Below the pieces are notes generated by a model that saw only the letters and a program-made list of their open reading frames with translations, ran no database searches and was not told where the DNA came from. The translations under genes and the position numbers were made by a program. From Burkholderiales bacterium (GTDB lineage Bacteria; Pseudomonadota; Gammaproteobacteria; Burkholderiales; Burkholderiaceae_F), in contig OKRD01000125.1 in NCBI GenBank assembly GCA_900290335.1, positions 4,316 to 50,156 on the forward strand: a stretch of 45,841 nucleotides of DNA, read 5' to 3'. Below are positions 16,151-25,383 of this stretch, piece after piece (within the stretch, counting starts at the first letter, position 1; each line of letters opens with the position of its first letter).

Positions 16151-16720
16151 ATGCTTCGACATGTCCTCGCGGTCTCGGCCATGACGGCTTGCGCGATCGT
16201 GCCGGCCTGGGCGGCCCCAGAGAACTTTGACCTCGATCCGGCGCATACCTACCCGAGCTTCGAGATCAATCACCTGGGCTTTTCCGTCATGCGCGGAACG
16301 TTCAACGCCACGACCGGCCAGCTGGTGTATGACCAGGAGCAGCGCGCGGGCAGCGTCAAGGCGACCATCGATGCGAGCTCGATTGCCACGGGGTTTGGCA
16401 AGCGCGACGAGCACCTGCGCAGCAAGGATTTCTTCAACGTCGAGAAGTTTCCGACGCTGAGCTTTGCCGCCGATTCGTTTCGCCTCGAGGCCGACCAGCC
16501 GGTGGCCGTGGCCGGGGCGCTCACGATGCTGGGCCTCACCAAGCCCGTGACCTTGCAAGTGCAGCCCACCAAGTGCGGCAATCGCCCGGACAAGCAATAC
16601 GTCTGCGGGGCCATCGTCACGGCGCAGATCAAGCGCTCCGACTGGGGCCTGACGGCCTACGTGCCGTTCGTCGGTGACGACGTGAAGATCCAGATCGAGG
16701 TCGAGGCGATGAGGCAGTAA
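16151..16720 (+). CDS. YceI-family periplasmic protein
   Basis: The product has 189 residues with a signal peptide (MLRHVLAVSAMTACAIVPAW, cleavage near AWA-AP). The mature part is a classic YceI lipocalin-like barrel: LDPAHTYPSFEINHLGFSVMR, the KRDEHLRSKDFFNVEKFPT motif and DWGLTAYVPFVGDDVKI at the end. YceI proteins bind polyisoprenoid or similar lipids in the periplasm. A strong AAGGAAGAAGAAG site directly precedes the ATG. The transporter gene follows 33 bp downstream on the same strand, so they may be co-transcribed. Confidence 0.93.
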   Translation: MLRHVLAVSAMTACAIVPAWAAPENFDLDPAHTYPSFEINHLGFSVMRGTFNATTGQLVYDQEQRAGSVKATIDASSIATGFGKRDEHLRSKDFFNVEKFPTLSFAADSFRLEADQPVAVAGALTMLGLTKPVTLQVQPTKCGNRPDKQYVCGAIVTAQIKRSDWGLTAYVPFVGDDVKIQIEVEAMRQ

Positions 16721-16753
16721 CGCTGCGGGCCGGGTCGCAAGCCGCGCGTCGAC

Positions 16754-18055
16754 ATGGCGTTGCCCTCGCCGTCCGCGCCCCTGCCGGGGGGGCGCCCAGA
16801 AGCTGCGCCCTTGCCATCGCTGCGGGCCCGATCGCGCTGGCGCCGGTTCGCGGCCGTCGTCGGGCCCGGGCTGGTGGTGATGCTCGCCGATACCGACGCG
16901 GGCAGCGTCGTCACCGCGGCGCAAAGCGGTGCCCAGTGGGGCTACCGCCTGCTCGCCTTGCAGTTTGCCCTGATTCCGGTGCTCTTCGTGGTCCAGGAAC
17001 TGACGGTGCGCCTGGGTACAACGACGGGCAAGGGGCACGGGCAGCTCATCAAGGAGCACTTTGGCCTGGGCTGGGCGTGGTTCTCGGTCGGCACCCTGGT
17101 GCTTGCCTGCCTGGGCGCGTTGCTAAGCGAGCTCAGCGGCCTGGCGGGCGTGGGGCAGCTCTTCGGCGTGCCCGTCAACGCGACCATGGCGGTGGTCTTC
17201 GCCGGGCTCACGCTCATGGCCCTGACCGGCTCCTACCGTTCGGTCGAGCGCATCGCCATGGCCTTTGGCGCCTTCGAGCTCGTGTTCCTCCTGGTCGCCT
17301 GGCAGGCGCATCCGGACGCCGCCGCCATGCTGGACGGCGCCCTGCGGATTCCGCTGCATGACACGGACTATCGCTACATGATCGCCGCCAACATCGGTGC
17401 CGTGCTCATGCCCTGGATGGTGTTCTTCCAGCAATCGTCGATCGTCGAAAAGGGCCTCACGCGCGTCGACCTGTCGGCCGCCCGGTGGGATACCGCGATC
17501 GGTGCGGTGGCGACGCAGCTCATCATGGCGTCGGTCTTGGTTGCCACGGCAGCGAGCCTGGGCGAGGGCGCGCCGGCGGTCACGCTCGACAGCGTCGGGC
17601 AGATCGCCGACGCCTTCACGCGGGTGCTGGGCCCGACCACCGGCCGCGTGCTGTTCGGCCTGGGGCTCGCTGGCTCGGCGCTGGTGGCCGCGATCGTCGT
17701 CACGCTGACCGCGGCGCGCTCGCTGGCCGAGGTGCTCGGGGCCAAGCACTCGCTGGAGCATTCGCCGCGCGAGGCGCCCTGGTTCTACGGCGTGTACGCG
17801 CTGTGCCTGGGCCTGGGCGCCCTGCTGGTCGGATCGGGCATCAACCTGGTGCGCGTGAGCGTAGGTGTGCAGGTGATGAACGCGCTGCTGCTGCCGATCG
17901 TGCTGGCATTTTTGTACCTGCTGGCGCGGCGCCTGCCGGCGGCCGACCGCTTGCGCGGCCGCTACGCGGTGCTGGTGCTGGCGATCATCGTCCTCACCAC
18001 GGCCCTGGGGGTCTTCGCCGCGCTCTCGGGGATCTTCTCCGGCGGCCCGCGGTAG
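16754..18055 (+). CDS. NRAMP-family divalent cation transporter, divergent motif type
   Basis: The product has 433 residues with about eleven hydrophobic helices. The NRAMP fold is indicated by GPGLVVMLADTDAGS in helix 1, TGSYRSVERIA and a helix 6 segment AVLMPWMVFFQQSS. In metal-selective MntH proteins helix 1 has DPGN and helix 6 has MPH; here these are DTDAG and MPW. This places the protein in a side branch of the family, which includes the NRAMP-related Mg2+ transporters, so the substrate may not be Mn2+. The N-terminal 28 residues are Pro/Arg-rich and may be overextended. It is likely co-transcribed with yceI and ends 5 bp from the convergent gdhA stop. Confidence 0.85.
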   Translation: MALPSPSAPLPGGRPEAAPLPSLRARSRWRRFAAVVGPGLVVMLADTDAGSVVTAAQSGAQWGYRLLALQFALIPVLFVVQELTVRLGTTTGKGHGQLIKEHFGLGWAWFSVGTLVLACLGALLSELSGLAGVGQLFGVPVNATMAVVFAGLTLMALTGSYRSVERIAMAFGAFELVFLLVAWQAHPDAAAMLDGALRIPLHDTDYRYMIAANIGAVLMPWMVFFQQSSIVEKGLTRVDLSAARWDTAIGAVATQLIMASVLVATAASLGEGAPAVTLDSVGQIADAFTRVLGPTTGRVLFGLGLAGSALVAAIVVTLTAARSLAEVLGAKHSLEHSPREAPWFYGVYALCLGLGALLVGSGINLVRVSVGVQVMNALLLPIVLAFLYLLARRLPAADRLRGRYAVLVLAIIVLTTALGVFAALSGIFSGGPR

Positions 18056-18060
18056 TCGCT

Positions 18061-19332
18061 TCAGGGATACAAGCCGCGTTCCTCGCGCGCCAGCAGTACC
18101 CGCTCGCAGGCGACGACGAACGCCCCCGTGCGCAGCGCGATGCGGTGCGTTTCGGCCGTCTCCCAGATCTTGCGGTACGAGCCCACGAGGATCTTCTCCA
18201 GGCGCATGTTGATCTCGTCCTCGGTCCAGAAGAAGCTCGAAAAATCCTGGACCCACTCGAAGTAGGACACGATCACGCCCCCGGCGTTGGCCATGACGTC
18301 GGGAACGACCGCGATGCCGCGCTCGGCCAGGATGCGGTCGGCCTGCGCCAGTGTCGGCCCGTTGGCCGCCTCGAGCACGACCCGCGTCTGGATGCGCCGG
18401 GCGCGTTCGGCCGTTATCTGGCCCTCGAGGGCCGCGGGAATGAGAAAGTCCGATTCGACGTCCCAGAACTGCTCGTCGGGTATGCGCTCGCCGCCGGCGA
18501 AGGCGCCGATCCCGCCCTTGCCGCGCAGCTCGTGCATGAGCCCGGCGATGTCCAGCCCCTTGGCGTGGAAGACCGTTCCCGTGTGGTCCTGCACCGCGAC
18601 GATCTTGGCGCCGTTGCCGGCGAAGAGCTCGGCGGTTGCCGAGCCGACGTTGCCAAAGCCCTGGAGCGCGACCCGCGCGCCCTCCAGCGGTATGCCCATG
18701 CGCCGGGCCGTCTCGCGGCCGATGACGAACACGCCCCGGCCGGTCGCCTTGACCCGCCCCAAGGAGCCGCCCAGCGCGATCGGCTTGCCGGTAACCACGC
18801 CCGTCGCGGTGGCACCGACGTTCATCGAGTAGGTGTCCATCATCCAGGCCATGATCTTGGCGTCGGTGTTGACGTCGGGCGCCGGGATGTCCTGGTTGGG
18901 CCCGATGATGATGCCGATCTCGCTCGTGTAGCGGCGCGTGATCTTCTCGAGCTCGCGCTCCGAGAGCTTGGACGGATCGACGCGCACTCCGCCCTTGGCG
19001 CCGCCGTAGGGCAGGTTCACCGCCGCGTTCTTGATCGTCATCCACGCCGCTAAGGCCAGCACCTCCTCGAGCGTGACGTCCGGGTGGTAGCGCACGCCCC
19101 CCTTGCCGGGTCCGCGGGTGAGGCTGTGCTGCACCCGGAATCCCTCGAAATGCGTGACCTGGCCGTCGTCCATCTCGATCGGGATGTCGACGCACAGGGC
19201 GCGCTTGGGCCGGCGCAGCGTCTCGTGCCAGCGCGCCAGGCGGCCCAGGTAGGGAATGACCTGGTCGACCTGGGAGAGGTAGGTTGCCCAGGGGCCGTCA
19301 GGCGCGGTCGGTACGTAGGAGAGGTTGGACAT
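18061..19332 (-). CDS. gdhA: NAD(P)-dependent glutamate dehydrogenase
   Basis: The enzyme interconverts glutamate and 2-oxoglutarate plus ammonia. The product has 423 residues, normal for the bacterial Glu/Leu/Phe/Val dehydrogenase family. Visible motifs are [18 protein letters not shown] (about 64-81), the catalytic Lys region [14 protein letters not shown], the P-D segment [14 protein letters not shown], the Rossmann motif [11 protein letters not shown] and EAANGPT. ATG 19332 follows a GAGGCG site. The ending ERGLYP is typical. Together with eutBC it gives this region two ammonia-related activities, but there is no shared operon. It is convergent with the NRAMP gene. Confidence 0.95.
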   Translation of the reverse strand: MSNLSYVPTAPDGPWATYLSQVDQVIPYLGRLARWHETLRRPKRALCVDIPIEMDDGQVTHFEGFRVQHSLTRGPGKGGVRYHPDVTLEEVLALAAWMTIKNAAVNLPYGGAKGGVRVDPSKLSERELEKITRRYTSEIGIIIGPNQDIPAPDVNTDAKIMAWMMDTYSMNVGATATGVVTGKPIALGGSLGRVKATGRGVFVIGRETARRMGIPLEGARVALQGFGNVGSATAELFAGNGAKIVAVQDHTGTVFHAKGLDIAGLMHELRGKGGIGAFAGGERIPDEQFWDVESDFLIPAALEGQITAERARRIQTRVVLEAANGPTLAQADRILAERGIAVVPDVMANAGGVIVSYFEWVQDFSSFFWTEDEINMRLEKILVGSYRKIWETAETHRIALRTGAFVVACERVLLAREERGLYP

Positions 19333-19457
19333 TGCGAACGCCTCGCGCTGCGGCGCAGTGGTGGGTGGGAATCCTTGGGGCTACCCCGCGGCCGCGCCGC
19401 TGGCCGTCGTCGATGGATGGCGATTTTGCAGCAAGTCGCGCGGCCGCGGCGGCCACA

Positions 19458-20375
19458 CTATATGCCCGAACGCATCAGGTCATCGGCCTCGCGCAGCAGG
19501 TACTCGAGAAACTCCCGGGCCGAGGGCGTGAGCTGGCGCTGGCGCGAGTGCACCGCGAACCACTGCCGGCGCAGCGGTAGACCCGCCACGCGCAGCGTCA
19601 CCAGCCGCCCCGCGGCCTGCTCCAGGCGCACCGTGTGCAGCGACAGCAGCCCGATGCCGATGCCGGCCATCACCGCCTGCTTGATGGTCTCGCTGCTGTC
19701 GGCCTCCATGATCGGATTGATGGTCACGCCGGCGTCGGCGAAGTAGCGGTCCATCGCCATCCTGGTGCCCGATCCGGGTTCGCGGACGATGAACGGCTCG
19801 TGCTCCAGATCTTCCGGGGTCAGCTGGCTGCGCAGCGACAGGGGATGCGAGGGCGCCGCGACGATCGCCAGCAGATTGGGCGCGAACGGGGTTCCCACGA
19901 GGCTGGCCCCCTCGGGCGGGCGGCCCATGATCCCCAGGTCGATGGTGTAGGACTGAAGTTGCTCGATAATGTGCTCGCGGTTGTAGACGTTGAGCTTGAG
20001 GTCCAGGCCGGGATGGGATTGGAGGAACTGCGCCAGCAAGCGGGGGGCGAAGTACTTGGCAGTGCTGACGATGCCCAGGCGCACGCGGCCGCGGCGCACG
20101 CCGCGCAGCTCGCGCGCGGCCAGCGCAAAGTCGTCCAGCCGCAGCAGCAAATCGCCCGCCATTGCGGCCAGGTCGCGGCCCGGTTCCGTGATTTGCAGGC
20201 CGCGGCCGACGGGCTCGAACAAGGAGAGCTGGAGCTGGTCCTCGAGTTGCCGCAACTGCATCGACACGGCCGGCTGCGTCAGGTGCAAGGCGCTCGCCGC
20301 CGCGGTGACGCTGCCGGCCTTGCCCACCGCATCTAGCACTTCGAGCTGGCGGACCGTGAGTTGCCTACGTGCCAT
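19458..20375 (-). CDS. cbbR: LysR-type activator of Calvin-cycle genes
   Basis: The product has 305 residues. It has an N-terminal winged helix-turn-helix (LTVRQLEVLDAVGKAGSVTA, then ALHLTQPAVSMQLRQLE) and a C-terminal LysR effector domain (RLGIVSTAKYFAPRLLAQF, YTIDLGIMGRPPEG, IKQAVMAGIGIGLLS). The AKYFAPRLL and IMGRPPEG segments are characteristic of CbbR, which responds to metabolites such as RuBP or NADPH. It is divergent from the cbbY-cbbF-cbbP-cbbT genes, the standard layout for cbb operons, and presumably controls them from the AT-rich gap. Confidence 0.92.
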   Translation of the reverse strand: MARRQLTVRQLEVLDAVGKAGSVTAAASALHLTQPAVSMQLRQLEDQLQLSLFEPVGRGLQITEPGRDLAAMAGDLLLRLDDFALAARELRGVRRGRVRLGIVSTAKYFAPRLLAQFLQSHPGLDLKLNVYNREHIIEQLQSYTIDLGIMGRPPEGASLVGTPFAPNLLAIVAAPSHPLSLRSQLTPEDLEHEPFIVREPGSGTRMAMDRYFADAGVTINPIMEADSSETIKQAVMAGIGIGLLSLHTVRLEQAAGRLVTLRVAGLPLRRQWFAVHSRQRQLTPSAREFLEYLLREADDLMRSGI

Positions 20376-20421
20376 AAGAATAATTTATATTAATGCTCAA
20401 AATAATTTAATAGATCTTATG
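20373..20421. promoter_or_regulatory. AT-rich operator/promoter between cbbR and the cbb genes
   Basis: A block of A/T-rich sequence, unlike the GC-rich surroundings, spans from the cbbR start codon into the gap. It has an inverted repeat CATAAGA (20373-20379) and TCTTATG (20415-20421), plus several T-N-A half-site patterns as bound by LysR-type regulators. This is the expected CbbR binding region and overlapping divergent promoters. Exact boxes were not assigned. Confidence 0.6.
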
Positions 20422-20513
20422 TAATTGTCGCAAGGCAATGCCTGGATTGCAAATTTGCATCTTCCTCGACAGTCCGGGCGCATGTCCTGGGCGCTACGGA
20501 ACCGGTGACGCCA

Positions 20514-21140
20514 ATGCTCAAGGAAATCTTGTTTGACGTCGACGCCACCCTAGCCCAGACCGAGGATACGCACCGCAAGCCGTTGCATTGGGCCTTCGCG
20601 CAGCACGGCATCGACGGGACCTGGTACGCGGCCAAGTACCGCGAGCGGCGCCAGGTCACCGGCGGCAAGGAGCGCAAGGGCGCATACTTTCGCCAACGCG
20701 GCCGGCCGCTTACCGACGAGCAGATCGATGCGCTGCACTGTTCCAAGAACGCGCTCCTTGCGCTCCTTGCCGATAGTCTTGGCGGCGGCTCGGCGTGCCC
20801 GCGCCCCGGCGTGCTGCGCCTGATGCGCGCCGCACGCGAGCGCGGATCGCCTCTGGCAAGCGCCACCACGGCCTCGCAGCCCAACATCGATGCGCTGGCG
20901 CGGGATCTGGTCGCTGGCGAGCACGTGGCGCGCAAGAAGCCCTCGCCGTCGGTGTATCGCTGGCGCCTGGCGCGGCTCGACACCGCCGCAGCCGCTGCCC
21001 TGGTGCCCGATCTGGGGCAGCCGCAATCGCCCTGGAAGGCCAGCGTGCCGGGATTTGACCATGCCCAGGCCCGGATCGAGGATTCGCGGCGCCCTGTGGC
21101 GCGGCGGGAAATCGCGCCCTGGACTGAGATGGCGCAATAG
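20514..21140 (+). pseudogene. cbbY: Decayed CbbY-type HAD phosphatase
   Basis: CbbY removes the RuBisCO inhibitor xylulose-1,5-bisphosphate in autotrophs. The frame (208 residues) keeps the N-terminal cap features TLAQTEDTHRKPLHWAFAQH and VTGGKERKGAYF, and later VARKKPSPSVY. Several key parts are damaged. The nucleophile motif is DVDATLA instead of DVDGTLA. About 15 residues are missing between SQPNIDAL and EHVARKKP. The fourth motif (normally FEDS near the C-terminus) is absent in this frame, while a neighbouring frame around 21000-21060 reads GARSGAAAIALEGQRAGI, which looks like that lost part. I read this as a pseudogene with a frameshift near 21000. Position between cbbR and cbbF fits an original cbbY. 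Confidence 0.65.
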
Positions 21141-21225
21141 TTGTACTCGGGGCGCATGCCAAGATTGCGCCGAAGCAACAATCGTGCACGTAGCGCTGGC
21201 CCATCGCGACAAGGGGGAGGGGGAG

Positions 21226-22290
21226 ATGTTAACGAAGACGCTTACGCTGACGCAGTTCCTGATCGAGGAGCGGCGCCGGTTTCCGGAGGCCTCCGGGGCT
21301 TTCAACAGCCTTGTGCTGGGGGTGGCACTGGCGTGCAAGGCCTTGTCGCGCCGCGTTGCCCATGGTGCGCTGAGCGGCATGTACGGCGCCGTGGGCGAGA
21401 CCAATATCCAGGGCGAGGCGCAGCAAAAGCTTGACGTGCTGGCCAACGATACCTTCCTGCACTGCCTGCAGTCGGGTGGCGATGCGCGCGGAATGCTCTC
21501 CGAGGAGATGGAGCAGCCGTGGATCAATGAACAGGGCCAGGGCGACTACCTGCTCGCCTTCGACCCGCTCGACGGATCCTCCAACATCGACGTCAACCTT
21601 TCGGTGGGCAGCATCTTCTCGCTGCTGCGCGCCCCGGCCGAGCACAAGCGCGCGCAGACCAGCGACTTTCTGCAGCCCGGCGCCAAGCAGCTGGCCGCGG
21701 GCTACGCGATCTACGGCCCGGCCACCATGCTCGTGCTCACGGTCGGCAGGGGCGTGCACGGTTTTACCCTGGATCCGGAGATCGGCGAGTTCCTGCTCAC
21801 CCATCCGCAGATGACGATCCCCGCGCAGACCAAGGAATTCGCGATCAATGCCTCGAACAGCCGCTTCTGGGAGCCGCCGATCCGCCGCTACGTCGAGGAG
21901 TGCCTGGCCGGCAGCAAGGGGCCGCGCGGCAAGGACTTCAACATGCGCTGGATCGCCTCGCTCGTGGCCGAGGCGCACCGGATCCTCACGCGCGGGGGTG
22001 TGTTCATGTATCCGCGCGACACCAAGGATCCGAGCAAGGCCGGCCGCCTGCGGCTGCTCTACGAGGCCAACCCGATCGGCATGCTGGTCGAGCAAGCCGG
22101 CGGGCGTGCCAGCACCGGCGCGGGTCCGGTGCTGCAGGTGCAGCCGGACGCGGCGCACCAGCGCATCGGCTTTGTCTTCGGGTCGCGCGAGGAGGTCGAG
22201 CGCATCGAGCGCTACCACAGCGAGCCGGAGGTGCCGGAGACGGATACGCCGCTCTTTAACCTGCGCGGGCTCTTCCGCCCCAACACCTGA
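21226..22290 (+). CDS. cbbF: Fructose-1,6-bisphosphatase class I
   Basis: The enzyme hydrolyses fructose-1,6-bisphosphate, and often sedoheptulose-1,7-bisphosphate in cbb operons, in RuBP regeneration. The product has 354 residues. Metal and phosphate binding motifs are readable: GEAQQKLDVLAND (about 63-75), LSEEME (91-96), FDPLDGSSNID (112-122), YAIYGPATMLV, and the substrate region FNMRWIASLVAEAHRILTRGG. ATG 21226 was chosen because AAGGGGGAGGGGGAG precedes it directly. It is the first intact gene after cbbR; cbbP follows 82 bp later, with a hairpin in the gap. Confidence 0.95.
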   Translation: MLTKTLTLTQFLIEERRRFPEASGAFNSLVLGVALACKALSRRVAHGALSGMYGAVGETNIQGEAQQKLDVLANDTFLHCLQSGGDARGMLSEEMEQPWINEQGQGDYLLAFDPLDGSSNIDVNLSVGSIFSLLRAPAEHKRAQTSDFLQPGAKQLAAGYAIYGPATMLVLTVGRGVHGFTLDPEIGEFLLTHPQMTIPAQTKEFAINASNSRFWEPPIRRYVEECLAGSKGPRGKDFNMRWIASLVAEAHRILTRGGVFMYPRDTKDPSKAGRLRLLYEANPIGMLVEQAGGRASTGAGPVLQVQPDAAHQRIGFVFGSREEVERIERYHSEPEVPETDTPLFNLRGLFRPNT

Positions 22291-22302
22291 GTTGAAGCAA
22301 GA

Positions 22303-22327
22303 AGGCCGGCGGCGCGGTTGCCGGCCT
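22303..22327 (+). other. Hairpin in the cbbF-cbbP gap
   Basis: AGGCCGGC (22303-22310) and GCCGGCCT (22320-22327) form an 8-bp stem with a 9-nt loop. There is no T-run after it, so it is more likely an mRNA processing or stabilising element than a terminator; it could set unequal cbbF and cbbP levels. Confidence 0.6.
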
Positions 22328-22372
22328 GTTCCACTGAACCTGACCCCTTGAACCAGCGAGACGAGGAACACC

Positions 22373-23257
22373 ATGTCCGAGAAACATCCGATCATCGCAA
22401 TCACCGGTTCCTCCGGTGCCGGCACAACGTCGGTAACGCGTTCGTTCCAGAAGATTTTCCGGCGCGAGAAGCTCAAGGCCGCCATCATCGAGGGCGACAG
22501 CTTCCACCGCTACGACCGCAAGGAAATGCGCAAGGCCATGGCCGATGCGGAAAAGGCCAACAAGCGCAACTTCAGCCATTTCGGGCCCGAGGCCAACCTG
22601 TTCGAGGAGCTCGAAGCGGTGTTTCGCGAGTACGGCGACACGGGCAACGGCCGCCATCGCAAGTACCTGCACGACGCCGAGGAGGCGGCCCCGTACGGCC
22701 AGGAGCCCGGAACCTTCACCGCCTGGGAGCGCTTCGAGAACGACACCGACTTGCTCTTTTACGAGGGCCTGCACGGCGCCGTCAAGACCGACAAGATCGA
22801 CGTCGCCCGCCACCCCGACCTGCTGGTGGGCGTGGTGCCGGTGATCAACCTCGAATGGATCCAGAAGATCCAGCGCGACAAGGCCCAGCGCGGCTACTCG
22901 ACCGAGGCCGTCACCGACACGATCCTGCGGCGCATGCATGACTACGTGAACTTCATCTGCCCGCAGTTCAATCAGACGCACGTGAACTTCCAGCGGGTAC
23001 CCACGGTCGACACCTCGAACCCGTTCATCGCGCGCGACATCCCCCACGCCGACGAGAGCTTCCTGGTCATACGCTTTGCCAATCCCAAGGGCATCGATTT
23101 CCCGTACCTGCTGAACATGCTGCACGACTCGTTCATGTCGCGGCCCAACACGATCGTTGCCCCGGGCGGCAAGATGGAACTGGCCATGCAGCTGATTTTC
23201 ACGCCATTCATCTGGCGGATGATGGAACGGCGCAAAAAGGCGCTCGGTCGCCACTGA
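22373..23257 (+). CDS. cbbP: Phosphoribulokinase
   Basis: The enzyme phosphorylates ribulose-5-phosphate to ribulose-1,5-bisphosphate, the RuBisCO substrate, and has no other well established role. The product has 294 residues, matching the octameric proteobacterial type. The P-loop is GSSGAGTT (12-19), followed by [12 protein letters not shown] and [12 protein letters not shown] (catalytic Asp and Walker B region), then [18 protein letters not shown] and [17 protein letters not shown]. The ATG follows an AGACGAGGA site. cbbT follows after only 14 bp. Its presence strongly suggests the organism has a Calvin cycle, although RuBisCO genes are not here. Confidence 0.97.
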   Translation: MSEKHPIIAITGSSGAGTTSVTRSFQKIFRREKLKAAIIEGDSFHRYDRKEMRKAMADAEKANKRNFSHFGPEANLFEELEAVFREYGDTGNGRHRKYLHDAEEAAPYGQEPGTFTAWERFENDTDLLFYEGLHGAVKTDKIDVARHPDLLVGVVPVINLEWIQKIQRDKAQRGYSTEAVTDTILRRMHDYVNFICPQFNQTHVNFQRVPTVDTSNPFIARDIPHADESFLVIRFANPKGIDFPYLLNMLHDSFMSRPNTIVAPGGKMELAMQLIFTPFIWRMMERRKKALGRH

Positions 23258-23271
23258 GGAGAGCAACAAAA

Positions 23272-25278
23272 ATGACGCAAGGACACCCGACCGGCGAAGC
23301 GCTCGCCGCCAACGCGATTCGCATGTTGGCGGTCGACGCCGTCCAGCAGGCCAATTCCGGCCATCCAGGGATGCCCATGGGCATGGCGGAAATCGCCATT
23401 GCGCTGTGGCAGCGCCATCTCAAGCACAACCCGGCCGATCCCGCCTGGCCCGACCGCGACCGCTTCCTGCTGTCCAACGGGCACGGCTCGATGCTGCAGT
23501 ACGCGCTGCTGCATTTGAGCGGCTACGCCCTGCCGATGGAGGAGCTCAAGCGCTTCCGCCAGCTCCATTCCAAGACCCCCGGGCACCCCGAGGTGGGGCT
23601 CACCCCGGGGGTGGAAACCACCACCGGCCCGCTGGGCCAGGGACTGGCCAACGCGGTGGGCATGGCGCTGGCCGAACGGGTCCTGGCGCAGCGCTTCAAC
23701 AAGCCCGACGCCAAGATCGTTGACCATTACACCTACGTGTTCCTGGGCGACGGTTGCCTGATGGAAGGCATCTCGCACGAGGTCTGCAGCCTTGCCGGCA
23801 CGCTGCGCCTGAACAAGCTCATCTGCCTGTACGACGACAACGGCATCTCCATCGACGGCAAGGTCGAAGGCTGGTTCACGGACGACACGCTCGAGCGCTT
23901 CCGCGCCTACGGCTTTCACGCCGAGCGGATCGACGGCCACGACATCGAGGCGGTGACCAACGCCATTGCGCGTGCACGCCGCTCGGAGCGTCCGTCCCTC
24001 ATTGCCTGCAAGACCATCATCGGCAAGGGCAGCCCCGACAAGGCCGGAACGGCCGGCATCCACGGCGCTGCGCTGGGCGTCGAGAGCGTCGCCCGTGCCC
24101 GTGCCGAGCTCAAGTGGCCCTATCCGCCCTTCGAGATCCCCTCCGAGGTCTATGCGACGATGGACGCGCGGCCGCGCGGCAAGATCGCGCAAGACGAGTG
24201 GAAAGGGCGCATGGCTGCGTACCGCGCCGCCCATCCGCAGGACGCCGCCGAATTCGACCGGGTCATGGCCGCAGAGCTGCCCAAGGCCTTTGCCGCCAAT
24301 TTCCAGGCCTACATCGAGCAGACCATCGCCAAGGGCGAGAAGCTGGCCACGCGCCAGGCCTCGCAGCGCGCGATCGGGGTCCTGGCGCGCGAGTTGCCCG
24401 AACTGATCGGTGGCTCGGCCGACCTGACCGAGTCCAACCTCACGCACTGGAAGGAGGCCGTGACCTACAAGCCCGGGCATCCGGGCAACTACCTGAGTTT
24501 CGGGGTGCGCGAGTTCGGCATGACGGCGATTCTCAACGGCGTGGCACTGCACGGCGGGCTGATTCCCTTCGGTGCCACCTTCCTCACTTTCTCGGACTAC
24601 TCGCGCAACGCGATCCGCATGTCGGCGCTCATGCATCTGCGCAACATCCACGTCTTCACCCACGACTCCATCGGATTGGGCGAGGACGGCCCGACCCACC
24701 AGCCGATCGAGCATGCCTCGAGCCTGCGGCTGATCCCCGGACTCGAGGTTTGGCGTCCGTGCGACGTGGCCGAGACCGCGGTCGCCTGGCGCTGCGCCAT
24801 CGAGCGGCGCAATGGCCCCAGCGCGCTGCTGTTCACGCGCCAGGCACTGCCGGCGTTCGTCAACGCCAACAGCCTGATCCCGGGCATTGAGCGCGGGGGC
24901 TACGTGCTGCGCGAGCCGGCGAAAAAGGCGCAGGTGGTGCTGCTCGCCACCGGCTCCGAGGTCCAGCTCGCGGTGGACTCGGCGCGCGAGCTCGAGCAGC
25001 GCGGCATCGCTGCGCGCGTGGTGTCCATGCCCTGTTGCGAGCGCTTTGACCGCCAGGATGCCCAGTACCGGCGCTCGGTCCTGGGCGAGGGGCTGCCCGT
25101 GGTCGCGGTCGAAGCCGGCGTCACGCGGCTCTGGCACCAGTACCTGGGCGGCCGCGGCCGGGTGATCGGCATCGACCGCTTTGGCGAGTCGGCGCCGGCC
25201 GCGGAGGTCTACAAGTTCCTCGGCCTGACCGCCGAGCGGGTCACTGCGGCCGCGGTGGAACTGCTGGCCAGCAACTGA
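23272..25278 (+). CDS. cbbT: Transketolase
   Basis: A ThDP-dependent transketolase that moves two-carbon units between sugar phosphates in RuBP regeneration. The product has 668 residues, normal length. Seen in order: [15 protein letters not shown] near the N-terminus, [17 protein letters not shown], the ThDP motif starting GDGCLMEG at residue 159 and ending near YDDNGI, the pyrimidine-domain stretch RFGVREFG-like [11 protein letters not shown], and the [14 protein letters not shown] motif. ATG 23272 is preceded by GAGGAGAG. It is the last gene of the cluster and is followed by a strong hairpin terminator. Use in the pentose phosphate pathway is also possible. Confidence 0.97.
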   Translation: MTQGHPTGEALAANAIRMLAVDAVQQANSGHPGMPMGMAEIAIALWQRHLKHNPADPAWPDRDRFLLSNGHGSMLQYALLHLSGYALPMEELKRFRQLHSKTPGHPEVGLTPGVETTTGPLGQGLANAVGMALAERVLAQRFNKPDAKIVDHYTYVFLGDGCLMEGISHEVCSLAGTLRLNKLICLYDDNGISIDGKVEGWFTDDTLERFRAYGFHAERIDGHDIEAVTNAIARARRSERPSLIACKTIIGKGSPDKAGTAGIHGAALGVESVARARAELKWPYPPFEIPSEVYATMDARPRGKIAQDEWKGRMAAYRAAHPQDAAEFDRVMAAELPKAFAANFQAYIEQTIAKGEKLATRQASQRAIGVLARELPELIGGSADLTESNLTHWKEAVTYKPGHPGNYLSFGVREFGMTAILNGVALHGGLIPFGATFLTFSDYSRNAIRMSALMHLRNIHVFTHDSIGLGEDGPTHQPIEHASSLRLIPGLEVWRPCDVAETAVAWRCAIERRNGPSALLFTRQALPAFVNANSLIPGIERGGYVLREPAKKAQVVLLATGSEVQLAVDSARELEQRGIAARVVSMPCCERFDRQDAQYRRSVLGEGLPVVAVEAGVTRLWHQYLGGRGRVIGIDRFGESAPAAEVYKFLGLTAERVTAAAVELLASN

Positions 25279-25305
25279 TCCGGGCGCAAGCCGGCGGCGA
25301 GCAAG

Positions 25306-25360
25306 AGGGCAGGCAACGCAGCGGTCCGGCGACAGCCGGGCCGCTGGCACTGCCCTTTTT
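25306..25360 (+). terminator. Strong hairpin terminator after cbbT
   Basis: An outer stem AGGGCAG (25306-25312)/CTGCCCT (25350-25356) encloses an inner 12-bp stem CAGCGGTCCGGC/GCCGGGCCGCTG with a GACA loop, and five T end at 25360. It ends the cbb transcript and lies just before the convergent hypothetical gene. Confidence 0.88.
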
Positions 25361-25383
25361 CGGGGGTAGGGACGGTCGCGGGC

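Noticed and set aside
16721-16753. Riboswitch upstream of the NRAMP gene
   Set aside because: Only 33 bp separate it from yceI, too short for an Mn2+ or Mg2+ riboswitch, and the yceI leader shows no such structure.
17123-19195. Open frame of 690 codons on the minus strand overlapping gdhA and the NRAMP gene
   Set aside because: It reads gdhA in the wrong frame and the NRAMP gene antisense; no domain and extreme Arg/Gly content.
22972-25350. Open frame of about 790 codons on the minus strand
   Set aside because: Antisense to cbbT and the end of cbbP; composition is a shadow of their codon usage.
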